A stretch of 64,000 nucleotides of DNA from Cichorium intybus (lineage: Eukaryota > Streptophyta > Magnoliopsida > Asterales > Asteraceae): positions 63,523,205 through 63,587,204 of the forward strand of contig CM042012.1 of NCBI GenBank assembly GCA_023525715.1, read 5' to 3'. Below, in pieces: positions 42,992 through 55,095 of the stretch (the first letter of the stretch is position 1; each line of letters opens with the position of its first letter). The position numbers and the translations under genes are program-made. A model generated the notes under the pieces. The model saw nothing but the letters and a program-made list of their open reading frames with translations. It was not told where the DNA came from and did no database searches.

Positions 42992-43036
42992 GGAGGGGCT
43001 CCCCCATATAAACCTGATACAAGCTGCTTCCGTGTT
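42992..43036 (-). promoter_or_regulatory. Conserved promoter block of EXL copy 2
   Basis: Counterpart of 15705-15746. It shares CCCATATAAACCTGATACAAG with only a few changes. Confidence 0.55.
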
Positions 43037-43500
43037 GCAACGACAGTTGTTCTATTATTAGTTGTTTGAAAAATATAATTTGTTTTTAAATACTTTGAAG
43101 TTTGAAGTATTAAATATACATGAAAATTGCTCTTACTAATATCGAAATAATTTAGTAATAAATAATTAATAAATGCCGAATATAGACTGACAATGAAAAT
43201 TAAAAGAAAATGGTGTAAGAGTTATGTTTTTAGTGAAAACAAATATGAAAGAAGAAAAGTAAAGTAGTATGGGCAGGTTTTTGATTTTTAAACAACCAAC
43301 GCAACACTTTATTACGCTATAAAATCTGAAATTTATAAAAGTGTGTTGAACCAAAATCCAACTGTTACATGCTAAATCAAACTGTTAGGGTTTTTTTATA
43401 TACTTGTGATTTTATGTTCCTAGATATGTACTTCTTAAACAATCAAAGGTATTGTGTTGTAACAAAACTATTAAGAAATTAATTTATGAAAGAAAATATA
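43037..43500 (+). other. Intergenic, no gene seen
   Basis: AT-rich with many stops in all frames. Nothing recognised. Confidence 0.5.
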
Positions 43501-43504
43501 AATT

Positions 43505-44600
43505 AATTTCTTGCATAAGAGGTTGACTACCGAGGCGATCCGCCTATTTAGACGTTTTATGGAGAATTATAGAAAAAGAAATAAGGATATCGATATGATG
43601 TTAATCGACCTGGAAAAGACATAGAGGTGATATGTAGGACCTTGGAATCTAGAGGGGTCTCTAAGGCATATGACATGGCTATTTGTGATATGTATTGCCG
43701 CTCTACGACCTGTGTTTGGACCCTCGTCGAAGATACAGAGCTAGTACCGGTAGAAACCGGGCTTCATCATGGCTTACCTCTTAGCTCGTACATCGTTGCC
43801 TTGATCTTGGACGAGATGTCTCGAGAGATCAAAAGGAAGTGCTTTTGCTTTGTGCTTTTTGTCGATGCGATTGTGTTGATAGTTGAGTCTATGGTTGAGC
43901 TGAATGCTCATTTGTATACTTGGAGGGTGACATTAGAAGGGAAAGGGTTAGATATCTAGGTTATTAAAAGAGAGTATCTTTGGTGTAATTTCAGTGGGGA
44001 GGCGAATATAGGAGTATATGTAAGTAAAAGGGAGTATATGTAATGTCATGTATCTAGGATCCACGATTCATAAGGAAAGAGGCATGGAGGTAGACGTCAC
44101 ACATCGTATTAAGGCATGCTGATTAAATTGGAAGGCGACAAGAGGGTCCTGTTGAAACTTAAGAGCAAATGTTATAGGGTAGTTACTAGGAATGCATTGA
44201 TGTATGGATCTAAATGTTGGTCGTCTAAAAATGAGCACAAAAGAATAATGAAAGTAGCACAAATGAGGATGTTGATGTGGACTTGCTGTAGAACTTTGTT
44301 GGATAGGATTCTGGATGTGACTGTAAAAAACTTGTTAGGAGTGACGCATATCACCAAAATATTGAGGAAATGTTGATTGAGGTGGTATGAGCATGTCGAA
44401 GGAGGCTTCCATCAACAATTGTAAGGAGGGTAGACTCAATATATGGTGATTGAGGGTAAGAGGAGGAGAGCACAAGCTAAAAGAAATTTTGAGGATAATG
44501 TAAGGCTAAACATGGAGAAGTTCGGTCTTTTTGAGGACATGACCTCATATAAGAGGGTTTGTAGACTTCACATCTCGATGAAAGAGTATCACTACCCCCA
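43505..44600 (+). mobile_element. RTE-type LINE reverse-transcriptase remnant
   Basis: The plus strand reads TEAIRLFRRFMENYRKRNKD, LIDLEKT, RTLESRGVSKAYDMAICDMY, ELVPVETGLHHGLPLSSYIV and ALILDEMSREI, followed by a broken FADD box (FVLFVDAIVL). Further on come NALMYGSKCWSSKN and MKVAQMRMLMWTC near 44190-44285, then RWYEHVEGG. This is the RT and C-terminal order of plant RTE-clade elements. Stops and frameshifts occur throughout, and the catalytic Asp pair is damaged (VDA). Confidence 0.85.
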
Positions 44601-45243
44601 TGCATGTTATGTGTGTTGTTATTTCATACTTTTGACTCATTTGCTTGTATTCAGATTCATGAACGTTTTGTTTTATTGGTCATCTCAACTTACTCACCCA
44701 TGTTTGCCTCGTTTGCAGGTTCTTGGAGCCATATGCTACTAAGTTCATTTTCTCATGAATTTGTCTTGGTGCTAACTCTGATTTATGCTACCATGTCTGT
44801 CTTCGACGGGTATGGTGGCACATGTTGAAGGTCATCTAAGTGACGCTGTCACTCTACTCCATAGGAAGGCAAAATTGTCTGACATCTATCTTCTTCTGAC
44901 GCCACCTGAATGGGATTCCTAGGTCTGTTGACGTTGTTGCTGATGTTGTGTATACCAATTCAAGTATGTATTTAATCAAATCCAACTAAAAATAACATTG
45001 AACTAACTACATCTAGTCGTCATGAAAAAAATAATAAACTCAGGCGTAACTCATGAAGAAACAATAATGTAAATCGAAGAAAAAACCGAATCCTTTATTA
45101 TCCGAATCTACTTGAAAACAAAATTGTTACGGTACATCCACATCATCCACATAATATTTAAAAGTTACTACATCAAAACCGTTCCTTTTCAAAATAGTCT
45201 AACTAGAATTATATGCCGATGACAATCCATACATCAAATCATG
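44601..45243 (+). other. Intergenic, no gene seen
   Basis: Short open frames only. 44700-44935 has a less AT-rich patch without recognisable protein. Confidence 0.45.
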
Positions 45244-45441
45244 CTAAATTGGCAACCGTTCATCCCACCATTGTGCAACTTTTGACCAAATTTCATTGGC
45301 CACTCCATAACAAATATGAAGATGCTCTCCTGGCTCCATCTCAGTCTCACAATTTGGGCAAAAGTTATATTGCAATTCAAATGCCATTCCGATCCAGATT
45401 GACATGCGTAACAATCCTTTCCATTCCAATTCATCGCCCAA
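45244..45441 (-). mobile_element. LINE zinc-binding (zf-RVT) fragment
   Basis: The minus strand reads FCPNCETEMEPGEHLHICYG, then VANEIWSKVAQWWDERLP. The CPxC...HLxxxC...IWxKVxxWW pattern is that of the zinc-binding tail of L1-type LINE polyproteins. Only about 65 codons survive. Confidence 0.55.
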
Positions 45442-45889
45442 GAATATTCACAATTGACTTCTAGATGAATGAAAAAGTTAAGATAAAGTTCATATTATTC
45501 ACAACGATGATATACTTTCTTTCTCAATCAATATAAAGCTATGGTTTCTTTAACCGAATATACAACCACATTTAAATTAAAAAAGAAATACATAATATTG
45601 CAATTGGAAATTGTTCATTGATCTCTTGTGGCGATTGTTAAATGATTAATAGTGCAACAATATAAAGATATAGTTCTTTTGTAATTTATGCAAAAATATA
45701 TGTTTTTACCTATTTATTCAAACAACTTTTATTAATATGTACATTTTATATAAATGTGCAACTACCTTTTAGTTAGTTACTATTTTGTCCTTGAAATAAA
45801 ACGTGATTGCTATTTTGACTAAAACAACTCTATAACAAAATTAAAACTTGCATAAACAATATTAATAACAACGAAAAATAAAAAAATTT
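45442..45889 (+). other. Intergenic, no gene seen
   Basis: Very AT-rich. No ORF or repeat recognised. Confidence 0.5.
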
Positions 45890-46239
45890 GGATAATGACT
45901 TGGTATAGTAATGAACTTTTAAAATTATTCATATTTGGTCAATAAACTTATTTTTGTGTCTGATTTGTCCATGATTTTTTAAAATTGTTCACATTTAGTT
46001 ACTTATATTTTTTTTTGTACACATATTACCATTAAACTTAATTTTATTTTGTATACATATGATCAATAACTTAATTAACATTTGTGGACAGAAAAAAAAC
46101 ATAAGTGACTAAATGTAAAAAGTTCATAGGTAAATCAAACATAAAATAAGTTTATTGACCAAATGTGGACAAAAAAAAATCATAAGTAACTAAATATGTA
46201 CACAAGACAAAATTTATTACCCTTAAAAATTATTTATCC
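45890..46239 (+). mobile_element. Fold-back MITE
   Basis: The left arm (TTGGTCAATAAACTTATTTT near 45937) is complementary to the right arm near 46145-46164, and the pairing extends over about 130 bp with gaps. It contains TTTGTACACATATTACCA, also present in the MITE at 50823-51136, so the two belong to related families. Confidence 0.65.
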
Positions 46240-47093
46240 AAAATAAATTTATATGTAAATTTATTTTTGTAAAAGAGGTAAAATGAAATAGTTAGAACTT
46301 TAAAATGTCTAAAAAAAGAATGTACATTTGGAGTTTATTATAAATAGTAATTTAGTACTCGTACTATAGGTATCATCCATAGTGAGTAACCATGAGTGGA
46401 GTGGAGTGTGCGTGGGCATCATATGAAGGATTTAATGGGAGCGTGAAGGCGCTTCAATTTTTTCGGCTAAAAAACAAAATCCATTACAGCTTCTTTACAG
46501 CAGTCACGACTTTTAGTAGAAACTATTAAATGGACGAAAATGACCTCACTTGTTAAATATGGAGGTGACTATATAGGCGTGGGACAGGGGTAAAAGTGGG
46601 AGGATAAAATAATTTAAACTACAACAGAAAGGACTAACTGTCAACAGCTGGGTTGTTTCAAAAGAAAAAAAAAAAGAAACTGTCTACAGCTGGACATCTG
46701 CGTATATATGAAAATTTGAACGTTAGAGCCTTTAAACAAGTTAGCATCGATACATTAAATTTGATGTGAAAATGCTCTAGGATCAAGATAAAAAAGTTAG
46801 TATTTTAAAAAGCAAATGACAGTTTTGGTCCATGTGGTTGGAATTTTTTACATGTTTAGTCCTATTTTTGAAAAACTGGTTTTTTTTTGGTTTCAACATC
46901 CATGAGCTTTAATCATTTTGAGGTTATCGTTAGAAATCCGTTAACCATGGATAAAATAAGTGTTAATGTCATACTTCGTGACTTATCTTTATTTTGAAAC
47001 ATCACTAAACTTATTAATTTTTACCAAAATGGTTATAATGGCCGCCAACAAAAAGTCTTCATATTTTTTCTTAGACCACTAACCTTCCTTTTT

Positions 47094-47095
<2 letters not shown>
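46240..47095 (+). other. Intergenic, possible lone transposon end
   Basis: The stretch ACAGTTTTGGTCCATGTGGT near 46819 resembles terminal sequence of plant DNA transposons, but no inverted partner was found. Otherwise AT-rich without genes. Confidence 0.4.

Positions 47096-47160
<65 letters not shown>
47096..47160 (+). repeat. (TA)n microsatellite
   Basis: 65 bp of TA, ending exactly at the Helitron terminus. Confidence 0.95.
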
Positions 47161-47161
<1 letters not shown>

Positions 47162-47187
47162 TAGTTGGTACCCGCGCGATGCGGCGG
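47161..47187 (-). mobile_element. Helitron 3' terminus
   Basis: The minus strand reads CCGCCGCATCGCGCGGGTAC then CAACTAG. A GC-rich hairpin (CCG.CGC-ATC-GCGCGG, one bulged C) lies 10 bases before a terminal CTAG, and the next base is T, as in an A|T target. This is the classical Helitron 3' end. The body would extend to the right; the 5' TC end was not found. Confidence 0.6.
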
Positions 47188-48728
47188 AGACGAACAATTC
47201 GTTTCGGCTATTAGTTTTCGGACGACGGTTAGGTTTCAAGTCGGCAAAGCATTGTTCTTATTTTCGGCGACTAATTACCGTTCAGTGGCGAACATTAGTT
47301 TCATTTCGGAAAATAATTTATGGGATGCAAATATAGGTAGGTATTTCTAGCGGCTAACATAAGACGTACCCGCGCAATGCTGCAATGACGCCAAGTTATT
47401 TCGACAATTAGTTGAGTTTTGGCTATTATTATTTTTCGGCAGACAACGAATAGTTAATTTCAACGAATAGCTTTCTTTCGGTTAGTGGGGTGTCCGCGCG
47501 AATAGTTAATTTCAACGAATAGCTTTCTTTCGTTGCGATGAATGATTTCTGAGCGGCTAATAGTTCATTTTGGCTTTCAAGAAAGAAAATACATGACTTT
47601 GACTTTCACCGATAATGATAGTAGGAAATGAGTATATGTATATATTTGTATGTATTTATCTGGATCTGTGTGCATTTATATTTGTATGTATTGAGTGTAT
47701 ATATGGCTAACTGAATTTGTTGTTATATGTATAAAATTTTGGTTTTTTACGATTAAATATAGAATTTTTTTCGCAATGCGGCCGGCGACGATTAAGTATG
47801 TTCGTCAATTAGGTTTCTTTGGATATGAGTTATTTGATTTTTGACTAATTCGATTTTTATCCGTGCAATGTAATGGAAATATTTAGTTTTCTAGCTAAGT
47901 AGTTTAAATTAAAAATGCCAAATTTCATGACAAATACTTATAAAAAAGTATAACTAAAAGTTAAAAGCATGTAAAATACTAAATACAATCTCTATAATTA
48001 AAAAATTACCATAATATTGACCAAATGACCAAAAGAAATTAAAATAGGATTACTTAGCAAAAAACATTTTTTGTGATTTTGTTAACCGTTCTAGTTGTGA
48101 GGCCTTTACATCTTTATATAAAATATTTCATTTTTTCCTAATTGCAACTATATCTCAATTAATTTAAAACTTATGATATCATATTGAATATAATACTTAA
48201 TCTACAAGTTTTCGTTTAGAATGAAGCAAAGTAGCAAACCAAGTTACAGATGGTTTACGCCATCCATTGTACAAGAAAAGTTAATTTATTCATATCAATC
48301 CTATTAATATCAAAATATATAAGTTTTAAGAAAAATAATACCAACGTCATTGGACACACTAACAAACTCTGTTGTGGTTGGAAATATTTTGAAAGGTTTC
48401 AAGCAATATTATTTTCAAATTTTAAAATACCACGCTTTGAGAAATAATTAAAGTGTTTCTCCATTTTAATTGTATAACATGGTTGAGTAGGTCTTTCTCT
48501 TTCTCGCTTTTGACGTGGCTTCAAAAGAATTGGACAGAAAATGGAACCAGGTGTAATAACCGGATAAAAGCAAGTGTTGCATCAAAAGGAGACAGAGTGT
48601 ACCATGCTGCAATGCTTTACTTTCATGCCTTTTGACGTGTCGTAGTAACCAAGAGAGAGAGATGGATTTCAATATTCTTTTTACGTGAGTGTTGACCGGA
48701 CAAAAAGAGAGCATCATGAGAGAGAATA
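47188..48728 (+). other. Probable Helitron body, no coding sequence seen
   Basis: It starts with CG-containing sequence including a second degenerate terminal-like motif (GTACCCGCGCAATGC near 47368) and a direct repeat of AGTTAATTTCAACGAATAGC (about 47451 and 47502). It then becomes AT-rich. No Rep or helicase sequence is visible. Confidence 0.4.
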
Positions 48729-49700
48729 AAGGAGCTGGCTAACACACTAACCCTAAAATCATTTAGGAGCCGGCTAACACATTACCGCCTCCTTCTCCGC
48801 TTCATACTACAGCCTCCACACCAGATCTAACCGCCGACCACTACATCTCACCACCGACGCCGGCCACCTCTTTGTCACTGTGGATCTCGCACATCTATCT
48901 CTCTCTCGACTGTCCCCATCACCGGCGCTTCCTTATTTCACATCTCACCACCGACGCCGGCCACTTCTCAGACGCCGCCAGCAACCGCCGGTGAGCCGAG
49001 GGACGCCTCCAGCAACAGCCGAGGGATGCCTCCACCTCCGGTCAACCAGAAGCAACACCCCTCATCATTTGTCTCCTTCTCCCGACTCCATTACAGCAAC
49101 ACCCCTCGAAACCGATTTTCTTTTTCTGTTTGGTTTTGGTTATCGATCCTAACCAGCATCACCCCTCATCATTCGTCTCCTGCTTCCATAGATCATGGCT
49201 ACCACCACATGCCTCCTTACTGCCAGCTTCGAGGCCATTGGCTTCCGGTCGGGGAACAGATTACTTTTTAAGTTTGCTTTCATCTTCTCCTTCAGATCTA
49301 AGTTTGCTTTCATCTTCTTCTCCTTCAGATCTAAAAAATGAAATAAACAAACAACCGTTACCGATTGCAGCCCTAACCCCCGTTGTTGGATCTGATTTCG
49401 ACCTGATCATGAGCACCACCTTCTTCTCCGATTCTCGACACTACGACATGAAGACTCCATAGTCGCATCTGGTACCCTACACGTAATCAATCTTATATGT
49501 TCTTGGTAAACCAAAACCTGATATTTCTCTTATGAATTTGATGTTCCAATTGAGGAAGATTTTTTATGAAATTGTTCCAGACCCAAATCGCTTTTCTGAT
49601 AATTCTTTTCATCTTTTTTGTGTTCTAATCTGTTCTAAGAGTTTCAAATCAATGTTTGGTTCTGTATTTCTGAAATTGTTACAAAAACCCAGACATACAC
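48729..49700 (+). other. CT/CCG-rich region with short repeats, gene not supported
   Basis: It contains a 20-bp direct repeat (GGAGC.GGCTAACACA near 48731 and 48764), two copies of CACCGACGCCGGCCAC (48853, 48949), and a repeated CTTTCATCTTCTCCTTCAG (49277, 49309). Several short frames (48880-49462) are rich in Ser, Pro and His from composition alone. It could be a 5' UTR-like or transposon-internal region. Confidence 0.4.
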
Positions 49701-50340
49701 GCACCGTTTGTTTTAATGATATTTCTGTAGCTAAATTGGTTATGATTTTCAGTTAAATCTGTGCATCTGATTTTGCTGAAGAGAAATCAATTTTTGAAAA
49801 AATTCTTGTAGGCACAAAATGGGGAATTCTGATTTTTTGTGTTCTTGATGGTGGTTTGCAACCCAGCTTTATGCTTCGTGTAATCTGCATGAAAACCCTG
49901 TACAAAACATTATTTTGACATTTATACATTAAGAAATAAATACTGTGGACAAACATTATTGCCTGAGATCTATAAGAAAATTCAAAGTAAGTGTTGAATT
50001 TGTGTGCTTTGTATTATTGCATAAGCGCACCATTTCATTTACTGATATTTCTGTAGCTAAATCGGTTATGATTTTCAGTTAAATCTGTGCATCTGATTTT
50101 ACTGAAGTTTTTTCAGAAAATTATTATAGGCAAAAAATTGGGGAATTCGGATTTTTTGTGTTCTTGATGGTGGGTTGCAACCCAGCTTTATGCTTCGTGT
50201 AATTTGCCTGAAAACCATGTACAAAACATTATTTTGACATTTAAACATTAAGAAATAAATACTATGAACAAACATTATTGCATGAGATCTATAAGGAAAT
50301 TCAAAATAAGTGTTGAATTAGTGTGCTTTGTATTATTGCA
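49701..50340 (+). repeat. Tandem duplication of about 320 bp
   Basis: Unit 1 is 49701-50026 and unit 2 is 50027-50340. They share long stretches such as TTTCTGTAGCTAAAT and ATGCTTCGTGTAAT, with about 10% differences and a few gaps. Unit 2 ends TATTATTGCAGGTGT. No coding sequence. Confidence 0.85.
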
Positions 50341-50740
50341 GGTGTATTTAGACGCGATTTTGAACAAACAAATTGGATGCTGTTGCAAAAGTGAGGGCTA
50401 GTGGAAAATTAAATGACTGGAGATTGGACAACAAATACTTTATCAGGAGATTGTGTATATAAGAAAGCATTTGAAATTTGAAATGTAAAAAATAAGTTGG
50501 GTGAGGCTGTCTTAAATACCTGGGGTGCTGTAATTTGATTGGTGGATTTTGGTTTAGTTGGATCAAACAGCAATGAATGGCTAAGATTGTTTTAAGTTGA
50601 TCTGTTGGTGAAAATATCATCCCGTGTTCCATAGCTTTGGTCTTATTCTTCAAAAGCATTAAAGACTTGTACTAAATGTCTTAAAATTAAGACAATGTGC
50701 ATTAAGATGTTGTATTTTATATATGCTTTATAAATGGTAT

Positions 50741-50741
<1 letters not shown>
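50341..50741 (+). other. Intergenic, no gene seen
   Basis: A 103-codon antisense frame (50348-50659) has no family resemblance. Nothing else found. Confidence 0.45.

Positions 50742-50822
<81 letters not shown>
50742..50822 (+). repeat. (TA)n microsatellite, left of MITE
   Basis: About 80 bp of TA. Confidence 0.95.
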
Positions 50823-51304
<482 letters not shown>

Positions 51305-51309
51305 CAGGC

Positions 51310-52148
51310 TGACTCACTTCTTGAATAACTTCTTCTATCTCTTCTTAAACCTTAGGGGCTTCATTGCTAGAATTTGACTCAACCATCTCAGACACACCTT
51401 CCATTTCAACGTTGTTCATCTTTAAAACTGACTCAATAGGTGGAAGTTCGTATTGATCAGTATCAACTGTGTTGACATGTTTCTTTCCAGGTATTTGATT
51501 ATGAGTTGGGTTTACCTCGATAGTACTTGGGAACTTGCCGTCATCTATTTTCCCGGTTTGCTCAGCTAGTTGCGCGATTTGCCTCTCCATGCTGATAATG
51601 CACTTTGCGTTAGTTTGCGATTACTGATGGGCCTTTGCGGTAAAGTCTAGAACGCGATCGAGCTTTTGCGCTTGAGTATCCTCTCTCCGAGGGACCAGCA
51701 TCCATGTTGTTGTTCACCGCCTGATATTGCCATATTGCCTTTGTTGGTTCTGGTTTTGATTCTGGTCCTCCTTGATTGGCTGGTCTGAATGGTCGTGTGT
51801 TATTGTTGTATTGGCCCTGCCCATAGACTTGGTTAACTTCTCCCTGACGATTGGCTTGTTGGCCGTGAGGTTGGGGAGTGCCTTGATCCTTGTTGAGGTA
51901 GCCAATAGAAGATGAAACTTTCGATTTAATGCGCCAATTTCTGACTTTACCTTGGCACTATCTATGCCTACCGATGTCACAGATGTAGTTTTGTTGTCTC
52001 GTTTCTTGGCAAAGTAATTTGTTTTTGATCCATTGTTGAGCTGCTCAAGAAACCTCCAAGCGGTCTCACTATCTTGGATCATAATGGTACCTCCGAATGA
52101 TGCGTTGATAATTGCTTGGCTCGTACTGTCGACTCCGTCGAAGAAAAA
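51310..52148 (-). pseudogene. Athila-type gag, downstream part
   Basis: The minus strand reads FFFDGVDSTSQAIINASFGG, then DSETAWRFLEQLNNGS (Retrotrans_gag C-terminal part), a Gln/Asn-rich stretch with QNQNQQRQYG, and, after a frameshift, MERQIAQLAEQTGKIDDGKF (gag C-terminal helix). It is the continuation of the gag at 61557-62614 across the LARD insertion; the frame joins exactly when the insert and one AAAAA copy are ignored. It is truncated at the (TA)n tract. Confidence 0.8.
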
Positions 52149-55080
52149 TGTAACGACCAAAAAAATCTTGAATTTATATTCGAGAAAATAAATAAGAGAA
52201 AGGTTAAAATATATTGAAAGTCTTAAAATAATTTATTGGGAATTATAGCAAAATTTCCAAGAAGTTTGGAGAAAAATGGTGAAAAAGGGTAATTTGGTCA
52301 TTTTACCATAAGGAGGGTAAAATGGTCTTTTGATCCACTAATAAGACCATTATGTAAGATAATATGTACTTGTGAAACAATAATGTAAGAAATAAAAGTT
52401 TATGTAAAATTTGGAGTTTTACCGTGTGAATAGTGAAATTTGACCAAAAAGGGCAAAATGGTCATTTGACATGAAAATGACCAAAAATGTTAAGAAAATG
52501 ACAAGTTGGAAGTTAATGGAACATTGTTGCAAGATTATGGGTCTTAGGACCATTTTTGTAGAAAAGCTAGAAACCAAGGGACTAAAGTGCAACTAAATTA
52601 TAAAAATTTTAAATATAAAATAAGAGAGTTATTACTCTCTATGTTTAGAAATCAGTGGAATTTTCCAGAGAAGGCTAGAGAGAACGAGAGGGAGAGCACG
52701 GGAGGAGAAGAAGGCTTGGAAGTTCTTCAAAGGAATCAAAGGAAAAAGCTTTGGAATTACTAATTCCAAGCTCTAAGAGGTAATAATCTAGTCTTTGAAC
52801 TCAAAATCTTGAACGGGAATTGATTCTCAACTTCGGATTTTCCAGAGATCATGAGTCTAATGTTATCATCTTGCTCAGAATCATCAATTTCACATGTTCT
52901 AGTAGTTGAACATGTTGAAATTCAAGAAATGGTGATTTTGCCCAAGAACCCTAATTCATGGGTTTGCAAGATCAAAGCTAGTTTTTATGGTTTTTCTAAG
53001 TCCAAATGATCACTTAGGATGTATTAAGACAATCCTAAGTGATTAATTTCAGAAATTTGGATTTTTGGACCAAAAATGTCAAAAACGGGTTTTTGTGGAA
53101 TTTTGAAAGAATCAGTGATTCCATGCTTAAAAGACTTGTTTCAAAGATGGGTTTTGGTCCTGAAATGAGTCTAAAACGATTAAGTAGGTCATAAAGAACT
53201 TAATATGTGAAACTAGTGAAATATTGGACAAAAATCGGACTGCTACAGTGCAAAGCCGAGGCAAGAAAATGTTGCCCAGAAAGAGCACGGGTCGTGCTCT
53301 TTTGGCACGGGTCGTGCTCCCCCTGCACTTCAAAGTATGTTGCTATTTAATGCATGCACGAGTCGTGCTCCCTCTAGGCTTAATTTTGCACGAGTCGTGT
53401 GTTTAATCAGGGACTTTTAAAGTTTGGAATTGATGCTAGACATGTCCAAATGACTTCAAACTTTAAATACAAGTCCATGATGGTATGAAAAGTCCTGGAA
53501 AAATATGAAATTTAGAATACGACTCTACGAGGGCACTGTAGAGCAATACGTGTACACCGGAGATATATAAAATGAATATGAAAACCGTTTTTAAGGATTT
53601 TATCCAACCATGATCTATACTAGTATCATAAGGACTCTAATGAGTTGTAGAATCAGTTATAATGAATATTAATGTATAACATGTAATTATAGGTTCGTGA
53701 CAAATGATCATTGGATCAAAAGAGTATATATACAAGGAATGTGTAGCCAAACTACTAGCAATACATGAGGTGAGTACATGCAGTATTTTTACCCATTCTG
53801 GGGTACATGGCAAGTAAGTATTTTCAAGATTTCTTATAAAAATCTTTTTATGTGACATTATATGCAAGAGTACTATTATCAATTCGTTTATGAAAGTATA
53901 ATGCTATGTTTGAAGTTATGTTTTGAACTATAAGTCAAGTTAAATGATAGTATATTGGTCTATGAACCAATTATGTGAAAGTATGTTTTGGTCTAAGAAC
54001 CAAATTATGTGAAAGTATATTTTGATTACAATTATATGTGTTTTCAAATATGAATGGCATATAGCCACAAGATGTGTAAAAAGTATGTTTTGGTTACAAA
54101 GTGTATATATTTTTGAGTATGAATGGCATATAGCCATAAAATGTGGAAAGCATGTTTTGGCATAAAGCTTAGTATGTTAGAAAAATATGTTTTAAACGTA
54201 TGATTATTATAAGATGAAAGCTATACTTGGCATATAGCCATAAAGACATAATATGATGAAGTTTGGTACCTAGCCACAAGTTATGTATATGAGAAATGTT
54301 TAAGCAAGCAGCAAGTATTTTTTTATGACTGGTAATTGTAGCAAGCAGCGTTAGTAAAGGAACTATGTTCCAACCTACCCGGGTTAGGTAAGGGATCTAC
54401 TGGGGGCAAGCCCCATCGCGAAGTAGATTGCCTCAGCACTTCTATGGTAAGGATTGATCCGTTCTTTCTAGCCATAGAGACTTGGGGTATCACTTATAGT
54501 GATTAAAGCCCTAAGTATAAAAATCCAGCAAGCTTATAAAACCAGTCAAATAAAGTAAGAACAATGTTATTTTCGTAAAGTATGTCAAAGATGGTTTATT
54601 TGAAAAGTACAGAGTTGTACTATGTTTTTATTATAAAGTTTTGAAAGATGTTATTTTTGTGGAGAAGGTTATGAAATGTTTTCAAAAAGTGAAAAGTATA
54701 GTATGATATTTATATAAAAATTTGACAGAAGTTTATGTTATAAGTTTTATATAAGTTGGTAAAGAAGTTAAAGGTTTGAGTCTAAAACTCATGTAACTCA
54801 CGAGACATTATTGTCTTACGTATTTTTTTTATGCCATGTATTCCAGGTCAAACACTATGCTATAATTGGATGAAGTTTAGCTGGAGTGGAGCCCATATAG
54901 CTCCTATTTTGGACTTAAGGTTAAATCCTTACTTGCTTACTATGGTTAGTTTTGATATAGATTTGTACACCCACAGTTTTAAATTTGTAAATAATCGGTT
55001 TTTGATAAACCGTATTTTTGTATTCATGAAATTTTATGAAAAACCATAGTATTTGCAAACAGTAGAAATGGGGTGTCACA
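52149..55080 (+). repeat. LARD 5' LTR
   Basis: 2932 bp. It contains GGTAATTTGGTCATTTTACC and GGGCAAAATGGTCATTTGAC near its start (both also in the Tekay LTR), four palindromes at 53285-53400, CACTGTAGA at 53534-53542 and repeated GGCATATAGCCA words near 54055-54240. Confidence 0.95.
53285..53400 (+). repeat. Four 13-bp palindromes in LARD LTR
   Basis: GCACGGGTCGTGC at 53285-53297 and 53305-53317, GCACGAGTCGTGC at 53356-53368 and a variant at 53388-53400. Arms of 5 bp surround a 3-bp centre. The same set is in the 3' LTR from 59756. They lie about 135 bp before CACTGTAGA, as in the Tekay LTR. Confidence 0.9.
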
Positions 55081-55082
55081 AG

Positions 55083-55095
55083 TTGGTATCAGAGC
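55083..55095 (+). other. Primer binding site (LARD)
   Basis: TTGGTATCAGAGCC follows the 5' LTR by two bases; it pairs with initiator-Met tRNA. Confidence 0.9.

Noticed and set aside
46800..47030. Possible Mutator-like terminal repeat (GTTTTGGTCCATGTGGT)
   Set aside because: Only one arm is visible; no inverted partner within the window.
53224..53406. 60-codon ORF found identically in both LARD LTRs (also 59695-59877)
   Set aside because: Identity follows from LTR duplication. It spans the palindrome cluster and has no protein-like pattern.
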